Origin: a virus
DNA length: 64,000 nucleotides
Direction: 5' to 3' (one strand)
Virus record (IMG/VR): IMGVR_UViG_3300025030_000058
Span: 33,297-97,296 of that record
In this document: positions 1 to 6,191 of the stretch, piece by piece
Layout of the letters: the number at the start of each line of letters is the position of its first letter
Position numbering within the stretch: the first letter of the stretch is position 1
Program-made: the position numbers and the translations under genes
Notes under the pieces: model-generated
Database searches by the model: none
Seen by the model: the letters and a program-made list of their open reading frames with translations, nothing else
Told to the model about the DNA's origin: nothing

Positions 1-293
1 AATTCGTTTTTCATGGCATTGCGGCAAAGCAACTCAAGGTACTTGAATAATTGCTCCTTGGACTCCAATTGCGTGCTCAGAATCTTGGGTAATTTCTCGA
101 CAATCCGCAAACGTGCCGCCTGCATCATGTCATCGTCGGTTCCGTCCCGTACACCGGACAAACGTAGGAATGGCCGTAGGGTGGACAGGACAATCGGCTC
201 CACATGCTCGACAAAGTCACTAACTGCATGAGGGGTTGTACCTTCTGCCTGCATCAGCAGATATACGTCATAAGCCCGCTTCAACCAAGGCAT
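1..293 (-). CDS. Sigma-like transcription factor, N-terminal part (cut by window edge)
   Basis: An open frame starts at ATG 293 and runs off the left edge, giving about 97 residues. A helical N-terminus is followed by DDMMQAARLRIVEKLPK and then FKYLELLCRNAMKNE. This order and spacing resemble region 2 of sigma70-family factors (D-x-x-Q-x-x-x-x-x-L, then F-x-x-Y-x-x-x-x-x-R-x-A), including compact phage late factors such as T4 gp55. It would direct host RNA polymerase to phage promoters. The upstream gene ends 10 bases before the start and the ribosome binding site is weak. The assignment rests on motif similarity only; the C-terminal half is outside the window. Confidence 0.5.
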   Translation of the reverse strand, partial: MPWLKRAYDVYLLMQAEGTTPHAVSDFVEHVEPIVLSTLRPFLRLSGVRDGTDDDMMQAARLRIVEKLPKILSTQLESKEQLFKYLELLCRNAMKNE

Positions 294-303
294 GATTACT
301 TTG

Positions 304-612
304 CTAATGCTTATTGGCGAAGTAGGACGACGGTGTGACCACGAGCGGAAGGTCAAAGACTGCGGGCTTGAACCCGCGCAAGTCATCCATGACTTTTTTA
401 TGCCGTCTAAGAAGGTAGGTGGTAATTTTGCGTGCTTTCATCATCCGGGATAGGTAACGATACCAGGAGCGTTGGCTATCGAAGGGGCGCAGGATATGCG
501 AGGTTGCTCCCAACGGCTTTTGGCGGGAAGGTTGTTCTCCTCTCCGTTTGGCTAACTGACGGGCTCGATTCCGACGCTGGATGCCATTGGCTTGATGAGG
601 GGCTCTAAGCAT
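304..612 (-). CDS. Hypothetical basic protein, 102 aa
   Basis: An AAGGAG site lies seven bases before ATG 612, and the start overlaps the end of the gene at 605. The protein is rich in Arg and Lys in its first 75 residues (RNRARQLAKRRGEQ, RRHKK), which suggests nucleic-acid or phosphate binding. The last 25 residues are hydrophobic. I recognise no family. The gene sits between a Cys-rich small protein and the sigma-like gene, in a run of small early-type genes. Confidence 0.65.
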   Translation of the reverse strand: MLRAPHQANGIQRRNRARQLAKRRGEQPSRQKPLGATSHILRPFDSQRSWYRYLSRMMKARKITTYLLRRHKKVMDDLRGFKPAVFDLPLVVTPSSYFANKH

Positions 613-931
613 GAGGACTCTCCTTAAGTTTTCCTTCTACGCAACCGTCCGTGGTGCGCATGATTCTATGGGTGAGGACGCGGCGCACATAGTCCTCGTT
701 GCAGGCAGCGATTCCCGTGCCCTCGAACGTGCCCTCCACTTCGCACACATTGTCAAAGTAAACGCCTCGGGGCAACTTGCAATGCCCGACGTTGATCTCG
801 TGGGCTACGTGGACGGGGCGGAAGCTCTGGCAGAATCCGCACGGAACCATGGGTTGCCCAATGGGAGTATCCTGTTGGTGTGGCGTGCTTATCTGTGCCT
901 TGAAGGCAGGCTTCTCGTTTTGGCGTTTCAC
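605..931 (-). CDS. Small Cys-rich protein, possible zinc binder, 108 aa
   Basis: I chose the GTG at 931 because AGGAGG lies directly upstream; an ATG further upstream (1045) would run deep into the neighbouring YopX-like gene. The protein contains CGFC, then single cysteines in GHCKLP, DNVCEV and AACNED, and a basic region near the C-terminus (RRVLTHRIMR). The pattern suggests a small zinc-binding fold. The family is not recognised. It overlaps the next gene by 8 bases, so the two are probably co-translated. Confidence 0.6.
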   Translation of the reverse strand: MKRQNEKPAFKAQISTPHQQDTPIGQPMVPCGFCQSFRPVHVAHEINVGHCKLPRGVYFDNVCEVEGTFEGTGIAACNEDYVRRVLTHRIMRTTDGCVEGKLKESPHA

Positions 932-939
932 CTTCCCTC

Positions 940-1323
940 CTAATTGTCCTGGGGTCCTGGTAACTCCCCAAAGGTCTGAGCGGATCCTTGGGGTGTATCC
1001 GTCTTGATTCGTTGCGCGATTTCCAGGACAGGGTTCACGGACCACAGATTATACGTCAACTCCAGCGGGCCTGGCAAGGCGCGATCCCAGAACCAGAACC
1101 CGCAGAGGTTGGTATCCCAATAGATCAGGAATTCCTTGCCGTCTACGTTGGGTTCACCATCGCATGTGACCCTCACCATATTGCCCTCGTAGATTTCCGC
1201 CCCGTGTTGATCGAATCGTCCCGTGGCCAGACGGATATCCTTGCCCTCGGGATCCTCCTCGGTGTTCAAATGCCTTGTCCAGAAGATGATATAATGCCGC
1301 TCTTTGATGGTCAACGGCTTCAC
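940..1323 (-). CDS. YopX-like protein, 127 aa
   Basis: The segment ATGRFDQHGAEIYEGNMVRV matches the hallmark of the YopX family (G-x-x-D-x-x-G-x-x-I-Y-E-G-D-x-V), followed by a conserved W-rich part (FLIYWDTNLCGFWFWD). YopX proteins are common small cytoplasmic phage and prophage proteins of unknown function. The GTG start overlaps the stop of the upstream gene as GTGA. The first 30 residues (ERHYIIFWTRHLN) precede the family core. Confidence 0.7.
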   Translation of the reverse strand: MKPLTIKERHYIIFWTRHLNTEEDPEGKDIRLATGRFDQHGAEIYEGNMVRVTCDGEPNVDGKEFLIYWDTNLCGFWFWDRALPGPLELTYNLWSVNPVLEIAQRIKTDTPQGSAQTFGELPGPQDN

Positions 1324-1637
1324 ACATCCCCCAAGCGAAACGCTACGCCGGATCCCGAACGATAGGCGATGTACCGACCCGGCTTGATTTGATTACCAAA
1401 CCGCTTCAATAACGGCCGGGGGACCGCCGTGACGGCCCCGGATTTATTTTTACGATTGCAGTAGGATACCCGATAACCCGTAGTCCGCGCAATGCTACGC
1501 CGGATCAGGATCACGTCCCCCGGAGGCATGACCACGAATTCCACGACGGATGGAAAGTGGAGTTCCTCCAAAAGTCTGGCGTTATAGGCGATGAACATCT
1601 TAGGGGTGATGCGGATAGCCATGTCAGGAGATTTCAA
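1320..1637 (-). CDS. Hypothetical protein, 105 aa
   Basis: The likely start is TTG 1637, which overlaps the previous stop (TTGA) and has GAGGTAAG just upstream. An in-frame ATG at 1622 has no ribosome binding site. The protein alternates beta-like stretches (VVEFVVMPPGDVILI, GRYIAYRSGSGVAFRL) with basic segments (RKNKSG). I see no recognisable domain. It is part of the small-gene run leading to the sigma-like gene. Confidence 0.55.
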   Translation of the reverse strand: MKSPDMAIRITPKMFIAYNARLLEELHFPSVVEFVVMPPGDVILIRRSIARTTGYRVSYCNRKNKSGAVTAVPRPLLKRFGNQIKPGRYIAYRSGSGVAFRLGDV

Positions 1638-1933
1638 GGCTTACCTCGTTTGGCACGCTTTCTTTTCTTCGGAAGCCCGTCGTCCACGTGGTCCAAGGCG
1701 TCATCCTTGGGAACGCCGAGATTGATAAACTTCTTGGAGCGGTCTTCCCATGCCGTACCTGGAATGTCTTTGGAGGTCTGTCCGCAGTAGAGGCATTCCA
1801 CCAATCCACGGGCGAGATGCTGGTTGTAGCTGGTCCCCATGGGGATGGCCACCAGGAAGATGCTCTGGCAGTTGGCGCACCGCACGCTGAGCACGTAGAC
1901 ACTGGAATCCGTCTCAACGACTTGTGTTGTCAC
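1634..1933 (-). CDS. Small zinc-ribbon-like protein, 99 aa
   Basis: GTG 1933 has GGGAG five bases upstream and gives only a 20-base overlap with the gene before it. The ATG at 2008 lacks a ribosome binding site. Two CxxC pairs (CANC and CLYC, about 27 residues apart) form a plausible zinc ribbon. The C-terminus is strongly basic (KKRKRAKRGK). The combination suggests nucleic-acid or protein binding; no specific family is recognised. Confidence 0.6.
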   Translation of the reverse strand: MTTQVVETDSSVYVLSVRCANCQSIFLVAIPMGTSYNQHLARGLVECLYCGQTSKDIPGTAWEDRSKKFINLGVPKDDALDHVDDGLPKKRKRAKRGKP

Positions 1934-2156
1934 AACGGCTCCCAGCGGCGTCTGGCGCGGCGGGCAACTTGGCGGCTTTGCAATGTTCCGCACAGCAATA
2001 GCTCCCATTATGCCGTGTCATGTTTTCACACCCGCGAAGGGCGCATTTGCGTAGGGGCTTTTCTTTGGGGAGTAAGCGTTTCGCCATTTCGTCCACCGAA
2101 GGGCACATTGAATATAGAAAATAGAAATATGTGATTGTCTTGTCCAGGTCGGTCAT
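1914..2156 (-). CDS. Small Cys/His-rich protein, 80 aa
   Basis: ATG 2156 overlaps the previous stop as ATGA. Residues 38-59 contain CALRGCENM, YCCAEHC and several basic residues, resembling the small C-x4-C...C-x3-C zinc-binding fingers found in phage proteins. ATG at residue 24 is a possible alternative start but has no clear ribosome binding site. The function is unknown. Confidence 0.6.
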   Translation of the reverse strand: MTDLDKTITYFYFLYSMCPSVDEMAKRLLPKEKPLRKCALRGCENMTRHNGSYCCAEHCKAAKLPAAPDAAGSRCDNTSR

Positions 2157-2407
2157 GGGGCCACCGCATGCCGCTTGGCCATACGCTCCATGACCTGCAT
2201 CCGGCGTTCGATGTTCTTCAACAGCGCTCGATCCTCCGGGCCGAGCGCACGTGTGTCCGTCTTTGTGTAGAGTTCAAAGAAGTCCGCCAGGAGTAGGCAG
2301 GTTTGCTCATGCGTCCACTCCGCGCCGCGCGACCATCCCACACCGTAGGCCATCAGGCAGAGGAAGAGGACCACTAAGATTTTGGCGAGCGTCCTATGCG
2401 ATGTCAT
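2153..2407 (-). CDS. Small membrane-anchored protein, 84 aa
   Basis: AAGGAG sits five bases before ATG 2407; a longer frame to 2530 has no such site. Residues 6-24 (TLAKILVVLFLCLMAYGVG) form one hydrophobic helix that could be a signal anchor. The remaining 60 residues are soluble, charged and helical (LLKNIERRMQVMERMAKRH) and probably face the periplasm or outside. It is the first of several small membrane proteins in this block. No family is recognised. Confidence 0.7.
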   Translation of the reverse strand: MTSHRTLAKILVVLFLCLMAYGVGWSRGAEWTHEQTCLLLADFFELYTKTDTRALGPEDRALLKNIERRMQVMERMAKRHAVAP

Positions 2408-2409
2408 GA

Positions 2410-2709
2410 TCACTCCTTGTTGGGAATATTGATCACGTGAAGGGTCAAGCAATTTAGGGCGCGTAATTGCCAGCGCATTCCAGATTGTATGTTGGTCTTG
2501 CCTCCCAGACTGGCTTCCACAAAACTCCACAGCCTGAATCTGGCCGCCGAGCTGCCCGGGTCGTTGCGTGACTCATCCCACAGTTCAAAGACCTGTTCCA
2601 CGTGTTCCTGCGGGATAATGTACATCAACGGAGGAGCATCCGATGTCTTCACATCTTTGTTGTGGTTCTTCATCAAGCCCAAGACCCTCTTCCAGAACCT
2701 CACGTACAT
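2410..2709 (-). CDS. Hypothetical protein, 99 aa
   Basis: AGGAGG lies five bases before ATG 2709. The protein is mixed alpha/beta, with an acidic middle (EHVEQVFELWDESRNDPG) and a hydrophobic end. There is no signal peptide, membrane segment or known motif. It lies between two genes for small membrane-associated proteins and is presumably co-transcribed with them from the promoter at 3460-3488. Confidence 0.7.
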   Translation of the reverse strand: MYVRFWKRVLGLMKNHNKDVKTSDAPPLMYIIPQEHVEQVFELWDESRNDPGSSAARFRLWSFVEASLGGKTNIQSGMRWQLRALNCLTLHVINIPNKE

Positions 2710-2718
2710 GCCGTCCTC

Positions 2719-2964
2719 CTACAATTTCGTGATAGTCCAACTGTTCCCTTGCGCCTTGGAGTAGATCATCCGGCATGACAACAGGGTACAGTAGAGTTTC
2801 AACTCCGACGCGGAAGCCTTGACTTGATGGGCGTGGAAAGTCCCGTGCAACACGGTCACGCCATCCTTGACGACCGTCACCTCCACATAGCCCGTGGGGA
2901 AAAAGTTAGCCAGACTACACCCTAAAAGAGTCAGGACAAGGAACAACAACGCGCAACGCTTCAT
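2719..2964 (-). CDS. Small lipoprotein, 81 aa
   Basis: The N-terminus MKRCALLFLVLTLLGCSLA is a short basic region, a hydrophobic stretch and a lipobox (LTLLGC), so the mature protein should start at a lipidated Cys16. GAGGAG precedes ATG 2964, which overlaps the upstream stop as ATGA. The mature part is a small beta-rich domain (GYVEVTVVKDGVTVLHGTFH). It could alter the host envelope, for example in superinfection exclusion. An Rz1-like role is less likely because the endolysin is far away. Confidence 0.7.
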   Translation of the reverse strand: MKRCALLFLVLTLLGCSLANFFPTGYVEVTVVKDGVTVLHGTFHAHQVKASASELKLYCTLLSCRMIYSKAQGNSWTITKL

Positions 2965-3194
2965 ACACAATCTCCTCGTGCGAACTTCTGGCACTCGCGC
3001 AGAGCACCAACAATGCGCATGACTAAAATGATAGGCCATACAGATCCAAGGATAAACGGGACCACGGCGACAACAAAGGCTTGAATAGCCCTATGCACCG
3101 GCTTCCGGCGTAAGTACGCAGGCCCCTCGGGAAGATAGTAAAGGGCGAAGATGCAGGCAACCCCGACGTAGAGTTGCCATAGAGGGATTGGCAT
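2961..3194 (-). CDS. Small two-helix membrane protein, 77 aa
   Basis: There are two hydrophobic segments: residues 4-22 (PLWQLYVGVACIFALYYLP) and about 37-60 (AIQAFVVAVVPFILGSVWPI). A basic loop (RRKPVHR) between them is probably cytoplasmic. The start ATG is within TAATG, shared with the upstream stop. It overlaps the lipoprotein gene, so the two products may act together in the envelope. No family is recognised. Confidence 0.65.
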   Translation of the reverse strand: MPIPLWQLYVGVACIFALYYLPEGPAYLRRKPVHRAIQAFVVAVVPFILGSVWPIILVMRIVGALRECQKFARGDCV

Positions 3195-3436
3195 TACTTC
3201 TTCCGGATGGCCCCCGAGGAGGTCATGCCATCGATTTCCGTGTTGAACTTCTCGACGGCCTCGGGGATACCCAGAAACACGTCTTCCTGCACCTTTTCAT
3301 CCAACAATGCGCGCACGTCCTCCTCCGTCTCCCCCTCTCCCACCTCCGCCTCCATCATCGTGGACATCGTAAGGGGATGGAACGGCCGCGCCTGGATGGT
3401 CAAAGAAAAATGCTTGCTGATTTTCGTGATTTTCAT
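3194..3436 (-). CDS. Hypothetical acidic protein, 80 aa
   Basis: This is the first gene after a near-consensus promoter, with AAGGAG five bases before ATG 3436. The N-terminal half is basic and beta-like (MKITKISKHFSLTIQARP). The C-terminal half is acidic and helical (EVGEGETEEDVRALLDEK). The position suggests strong early expression. The function is unknown. Confidence 0.7.
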   Translation of the reverse strand: MKITKISKHFSLTIQARPFHPLTMSTMMEAEVGEGETEEDVRALLDEKVQEDVFLGIPEAVEKFNTEIDGMTSSGAIRKK

Positions 3437-3459
3437 GTTCTCTCCTTCATTTCATCTGC

Positions 3460-3488
3460 ATTATACCGCATCTTATACAGTTTGTCAA
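3460..3488 (-). promoter_or_regulatory. Sigma70-like promoter for the 3436-to-1 gene run
   Basis: On the minus strand, TTGACA (3488-3483) and TATAAT (3465-3460) are perfect consensus boxes separated by 17 bases. The expected start of transcription near 3453 gives a 17-base leader that contains the AAGGAG site. This is the best promoter in the window. Confidence 0.9.
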
Positions 3489-3635
3489 GTGAGGTAAGCA
3501 TGTTTCCCCACGTTTCAGCACACCAAGCAGTCCAGGATTGAATTGGGCAGGATGACCGGGAGGAGGACACGGAAAATTGATCCGGGACGATCCTGACGCG
3601 AGCCATGACCTGCCAGACCGGGTTTGCGTGCCCAT

Positions 3636-4271
3636 CTACGCCCCCGGCTCCGGTGGTTTCTGCGCTTTCTTGGGCACGCGCTTCCGGCGAGGGGGGAGTT
3701 TGCGCCGTTTGTCCCGTTTGATGACCTTTCCGCCAAGGTCCTCCAGTACGGGGGAGACTTGCCCTGGTAGGGCGGGAGGTGTGGCTGGGGATTCGCCTCC
3801 AAGTGCCAACGTGGGAAGGTCCAACGCAGGGAGATCCCCGCCGATGTACTCCAATACGGTGGCAATGAGCTGCCGACGTTCGCCGTACACGTCCATGAGC
3901 AATTTGGCGGCTCCCTCGGCGCTGCGGAACGTGAGGGGTTTGCGCTCCCGATCCGTGCCCACGGCGTCCTCGGGGTTTTCAGGATTGTTGGGCCGGATGG
4001 CCGCCAGGGACATTTTCTGGAGTTCAGAGAGATCCCGGTCCATGTCCGACAACGTGCGCGCCAGCATGGTTCGCGCGCGCTCCTGCATGCCACGTTTGAT
4101 TTTTTTAAGGAATCGGTCGCGTTTGCGCGTCCAGTCCAGGTTATCCTTCCAAAAGTACACCATCCGCTCGTTCAGCCCCAGCGTCCGGGCGATCACGGGC
4201 ACGCTTTGCAAGGCCGTGCAGTACAACTCCTCCGCTTTTAGCTGGTTGAGTTCGTCGGCGCTGTCCCGCAT
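3636..4271 (-). CDS. HTH protein resembling small terminase subunits, 211 aa
   Basis: Residues 13-45 (EELYCTALQSVPVIARTLGL then NERMVYFW) look like the helix-turn-helix of phage small terminase subunits. A long charged helical region follows (residues 45-95), then a Pro-rich linker and a very basic tail (KRDKRRKLPPRRKRVPKK). GGGAG precedes ATG 4271, and the gene overlaps the NYN gene by 34 bases. A terminase role is inferred from architecture only. No large subunit is nearby, so a regulator of another kind is possible. Confidence 0.45.
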   Translation of the reverse strand: MRDSADELNQLKAEELYCTALQSVPVIARTLGLNERMVYFWKDNLDWTRKRDRFLKKIKRGMQERARTMLARTLSDMDRDLSELQKMSLAAIRPNNPENPEDAVGTDRERKPLTFRSAEGAAKLLMDVYGERRQLIATVLEYIGGDLPALDLPTLALGGESPATPPALPGQVSPVLEDLGGKVIKRDKRRKLPPRRKRVPKKAQKPPEPGA

Positions 4272-4789
4272 GCGTCTTTCTCCCGGCGGCGCTCCTCCAG
4301 TAGGTCCTCCACGCCCAATTCCACGACCGGGGTCAAGGCGCGGAAACTCGCGTTCAGCCGGTTCTTGAAGGAAAGCATGGTCACCTCATTATCCCCGCCG
4401 ACCAGGGACTCCACGAGACGAAGGAACCCACCGGAGCCGGATGCGATGACAAAGGCCGCATAGGGATCCGTCAACAGGGAGGTGATTTCGCCCGTCATCC
4501 ACTCCGACCACCGGATACCATCGCCTCCAGCGGCTGCGGCCAGGTTCACGTATTTCTTCTTGACCCGATAGCCCAACGCTTTGAGCATGGTGACAAACCG
4601 GGAACTGTCAAACTGATCGGACACGGCGACAAACGCCACCTTCACCACGTCCCGACCGTGAACTAATTCCGCCACACGCTTGTCGAGCTTCTGATAATCC
4701 AGCCGCGCCCATTCTCCGCTCAATTCCCGCGCGGAATAGAACAACTGCTGGCAATCCACCAGGACCAAGACCCGCCCGTTTCCCTGCAC
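4238..4789 (-). CDS. NYN-domain (PIN-like) protein, 183 aa
   Basis: The start VLVLVDCQQLFYSARELSG, with later YQKL, VAFVAVSDQFDSSRF and AFVIASGSGGFLRLV, fits the NYN branch of PIN-like nucleases (LabA family). In that fold, acidic residues after beta strands 1 and 4 bind metal. Here the first Asp (VDCQQ) is present. The expected S-x-D-x-D (as in SGDSD) reads SGSGG, so catalysis is uncertain. The GTG start has AAGGAAAA upstream. Possible roles are RNA processing or degradation. Confidence 0.65.
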   Translation of the reverse strand: MQGNGRVLVLVDCQQLFYSARELSGEWARLDYQKLDKRVAELVHGRDVVKVAFVAVSDQFDSSRFVTMLKALGYRVKKKYVNLAAAAGGDGIRWSEWMTGEITSLLTDPYAAFVIASGSGGFLRLVESLVGGDNEVTMLSFKNRLNASFRALTPVVELGVEDLLEERRREKDACGTAPTNSTS

Positions 4790-4790
4790 G

Positions 4791-5510
4791 TTAATTTTCC
4801 TTTCGTGGCGGAAAGGGAAGCGGTGCTGGTGAGGCTTGTTCCGCCGCTTCCAATTCCTCCCGTGTCGTAATGACCTGGACGCCCATGTCCTTTGCCAGCG
4901 CCTTCAACCGTTCCCGCTCCCGTTCGACGTTGAACTTAGCAATGCCCTTCACGTCCACCCATTGCACACCCAACCGGGTGCTGAGGCCGTGTTGTGTGTG
5001 CGCGTAGGCCTTGAGAAAGATAGGCAACGGGCACATTCCGTAGTATCCCAAACTGAATACCTGGTCAAAGAGAAGGGCTTCATCCTTGTAATCATCGAAC
5101 TTGAACACGGCGAACACGGGGAACAAGGGACGGCCCATAACAGCCAGCGGAGCATGGCCCTCAGGGCACTTCGTGCGCGTCTCTTCCAGAACTTTAATAG
5201 GGAACCAGGAATCCGCAGTCTCCTGGAACGGACCCTTGAAGAGGTAATCGAACGACCATTGCCGGACGGTTCTGTACTTGCACTCGATGAACAGCGGACG
5301 GTCCCCGGTATCGAACACGCCGTCGCCAAACAGGATATCCGACGCATTCAAAGACCGATGCCCTCCGGACAGCGGCGTACGGAAACACTCCTTCTCGTCC
5401 AACTTCCAAGCATCCCGGATCAGATGATACACAATCCGTTCAAATGCGTTGCCGTGCTGCTTTGCCCGACGCCCGGATGCACTTCTGCTATGGTCTTTTT
5501 TGCGCGGCAT
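4791..5510 (-). CDS. PD-(D/E)XK nuclease, Holliday-resolvase-like, 239 aa
   Basis: AAGGAAG lies three bases before ATG 5510. Residues 18-75 carry the core of a PD-(D/E)XK nuclease: FERIVYHLI (helix with Glu), SDILFGDG (metal-binding Asp) and PLFIECKYR (E-x-K). A preceding FRTPLSGGH resembles the loop seen in archaeal Hjc-type resolvases and in RecB-like phage nucleases. The C-terminus is helical and charged. A role in junction resolution or recombination fits its neighbours SbcC and SbcD. Confidence 0.6.
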   Translation of the reverse strand: MPRKKDHSRSASGRRAKQHGNAFERIVYHLIRDAWKLDEKECFRTPLSGGHRSLNASDILFGDGVFDTGDRPLFIECKYRTVRQWSFDYLFKGPFQETADSWFPIKVLEETRTKCPEGHAPLAVMGRPLFPVFAVFKFDDYKDEALLFDQVFSLGYYGMCPLPIFLKAYAHTQHGLSTRLGVQWVDVKGIAKFNVERERERLKALAKDMGVQVITTREELEAAEQASPAPLPFPPRKEN

Positions 5511-5880
5511 GATCTTCCTTTTTCTTGCGGTCGTTCTCGAAACGCACCGCACCCAGTATAGCATACCCAGCAATATCGCTAAACGGATTTTCTCCAAACG
5601 CATCCATACGACGTGAGGCGATCCGGAATAACTTGTCTATTGTCCGTACTAGGAACAGGAGGTCATCGTACTTCTCCACGGGCACACCGTCCGGGAATAG
5701 GACTTCTAAAATCTTCCCTGACTGACCAAATGCATCGCCATACGCGATATTCTTACTCTCCACGAGCTTCCCTATCTCCTCCCCCATTGCCGCATACGGT
5801 CCTAAGAGCAAGCCCTCAGGCTCAGGGTCTATTTCAAAGCCGCCTCCAACGGGGTGCATGCGCCCAACGTCGCTACTCAT
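5488..5880 (-). CDS. DUF1599-like protein (nucleotide-modification-associated), 130 aa
   Basis: The core, from YGDAFGQSGKILEVLFPDG through YDDLLFLVRTIDKLFRIA to FSDIAGYAILG, resembles the small helical DUF1599 family found in phages and linked by genome context to nucleotide modification. I recall this pattern from the family but could not search. ATG 5880 overlaps the end of the previous gene by 8 bases; the ribosome binding site is poor. A longer upstream frame is antisense-type sequence and was not used. Confidence 0.55.
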   Translation of the reverse strand: MSSDVGRMHPVGGGFEIDPEPEGLLLGPYAAMGEEIGKLVESKNIAYGDAFGQSGKILEVLFPDGVPVEKYDDLLFLVRTIDKLFRIASRRMDAFGENPFSDIAGYAILGAVRFENDRKKKEDHAAQKRP

Positions 5881-6181
5881 GGCCGCCCCGCGCCCCTTGC
5901 GCTTGATCCGCCGCCCGCTCCATCTTGGTGACAAACTCTCTCCAGAAGTAGGTAAACGTGCGGCCGTACTCCTTCCGTGCGATAGCAATGGGATGCCGCG
6001 CGTCCAGCAGTCCAGCGCGCACGGCATCATCAATCTTCTCCGCCAAGGAATCGGCCGCCACAAGATCGGTCAGTATGCGCCCCATCTGACGGTATAACTT
6101 CTGCTCCTCACTCCCGTCCGGCGGCGTAGACGCGGGATCCACAGATGCTGGTACGGAAGGCAACGTAGTCAAATCAACCAT
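5873..6181 (-). CDS. Hypothetical protein, 102 aa
   Basis: AAGGAG lies six bases before ATG 6181. A Pro/Ser-rich N-terminus (residues 1-25) is followed by a helical domain (EEQKLYRQMGRILTDLVAAD, FTYFWREFVTKMERAADQAQ). The gene follows the SbcC gene by 10 bases. There are no known motifs. Confidence 0.65.
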   Translation of the reverse strand: MVDLTTLPSVPASVDPASTPPDGSEEQKLYRQMGRILTDLVAADSLAEKIDDAVRAGLLDARHPIAIARKEYGRTFTYFWREFVTKMERAADQAQGARGGHE

Positions 6182-6191
6182 TGAACTCTCC

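Noticed and set aside
13-231. Plus-strand frame of 72 residues at the left edge
   Set aside because: Antisense to the sigma-like frame, which continues a consistent minus-strand gene order.
2585-2776. Minus-strand frame of 63 residues
   Set aside because: Fully overlaps two better-supported genes in other frames and has no ribosome binding site.
4836-5561. Plus-strand frame of 241 residues
   Set aside because: It is antisense to the nuclease gene, whose minus-strand frame has motifs and a ribosome binding site.
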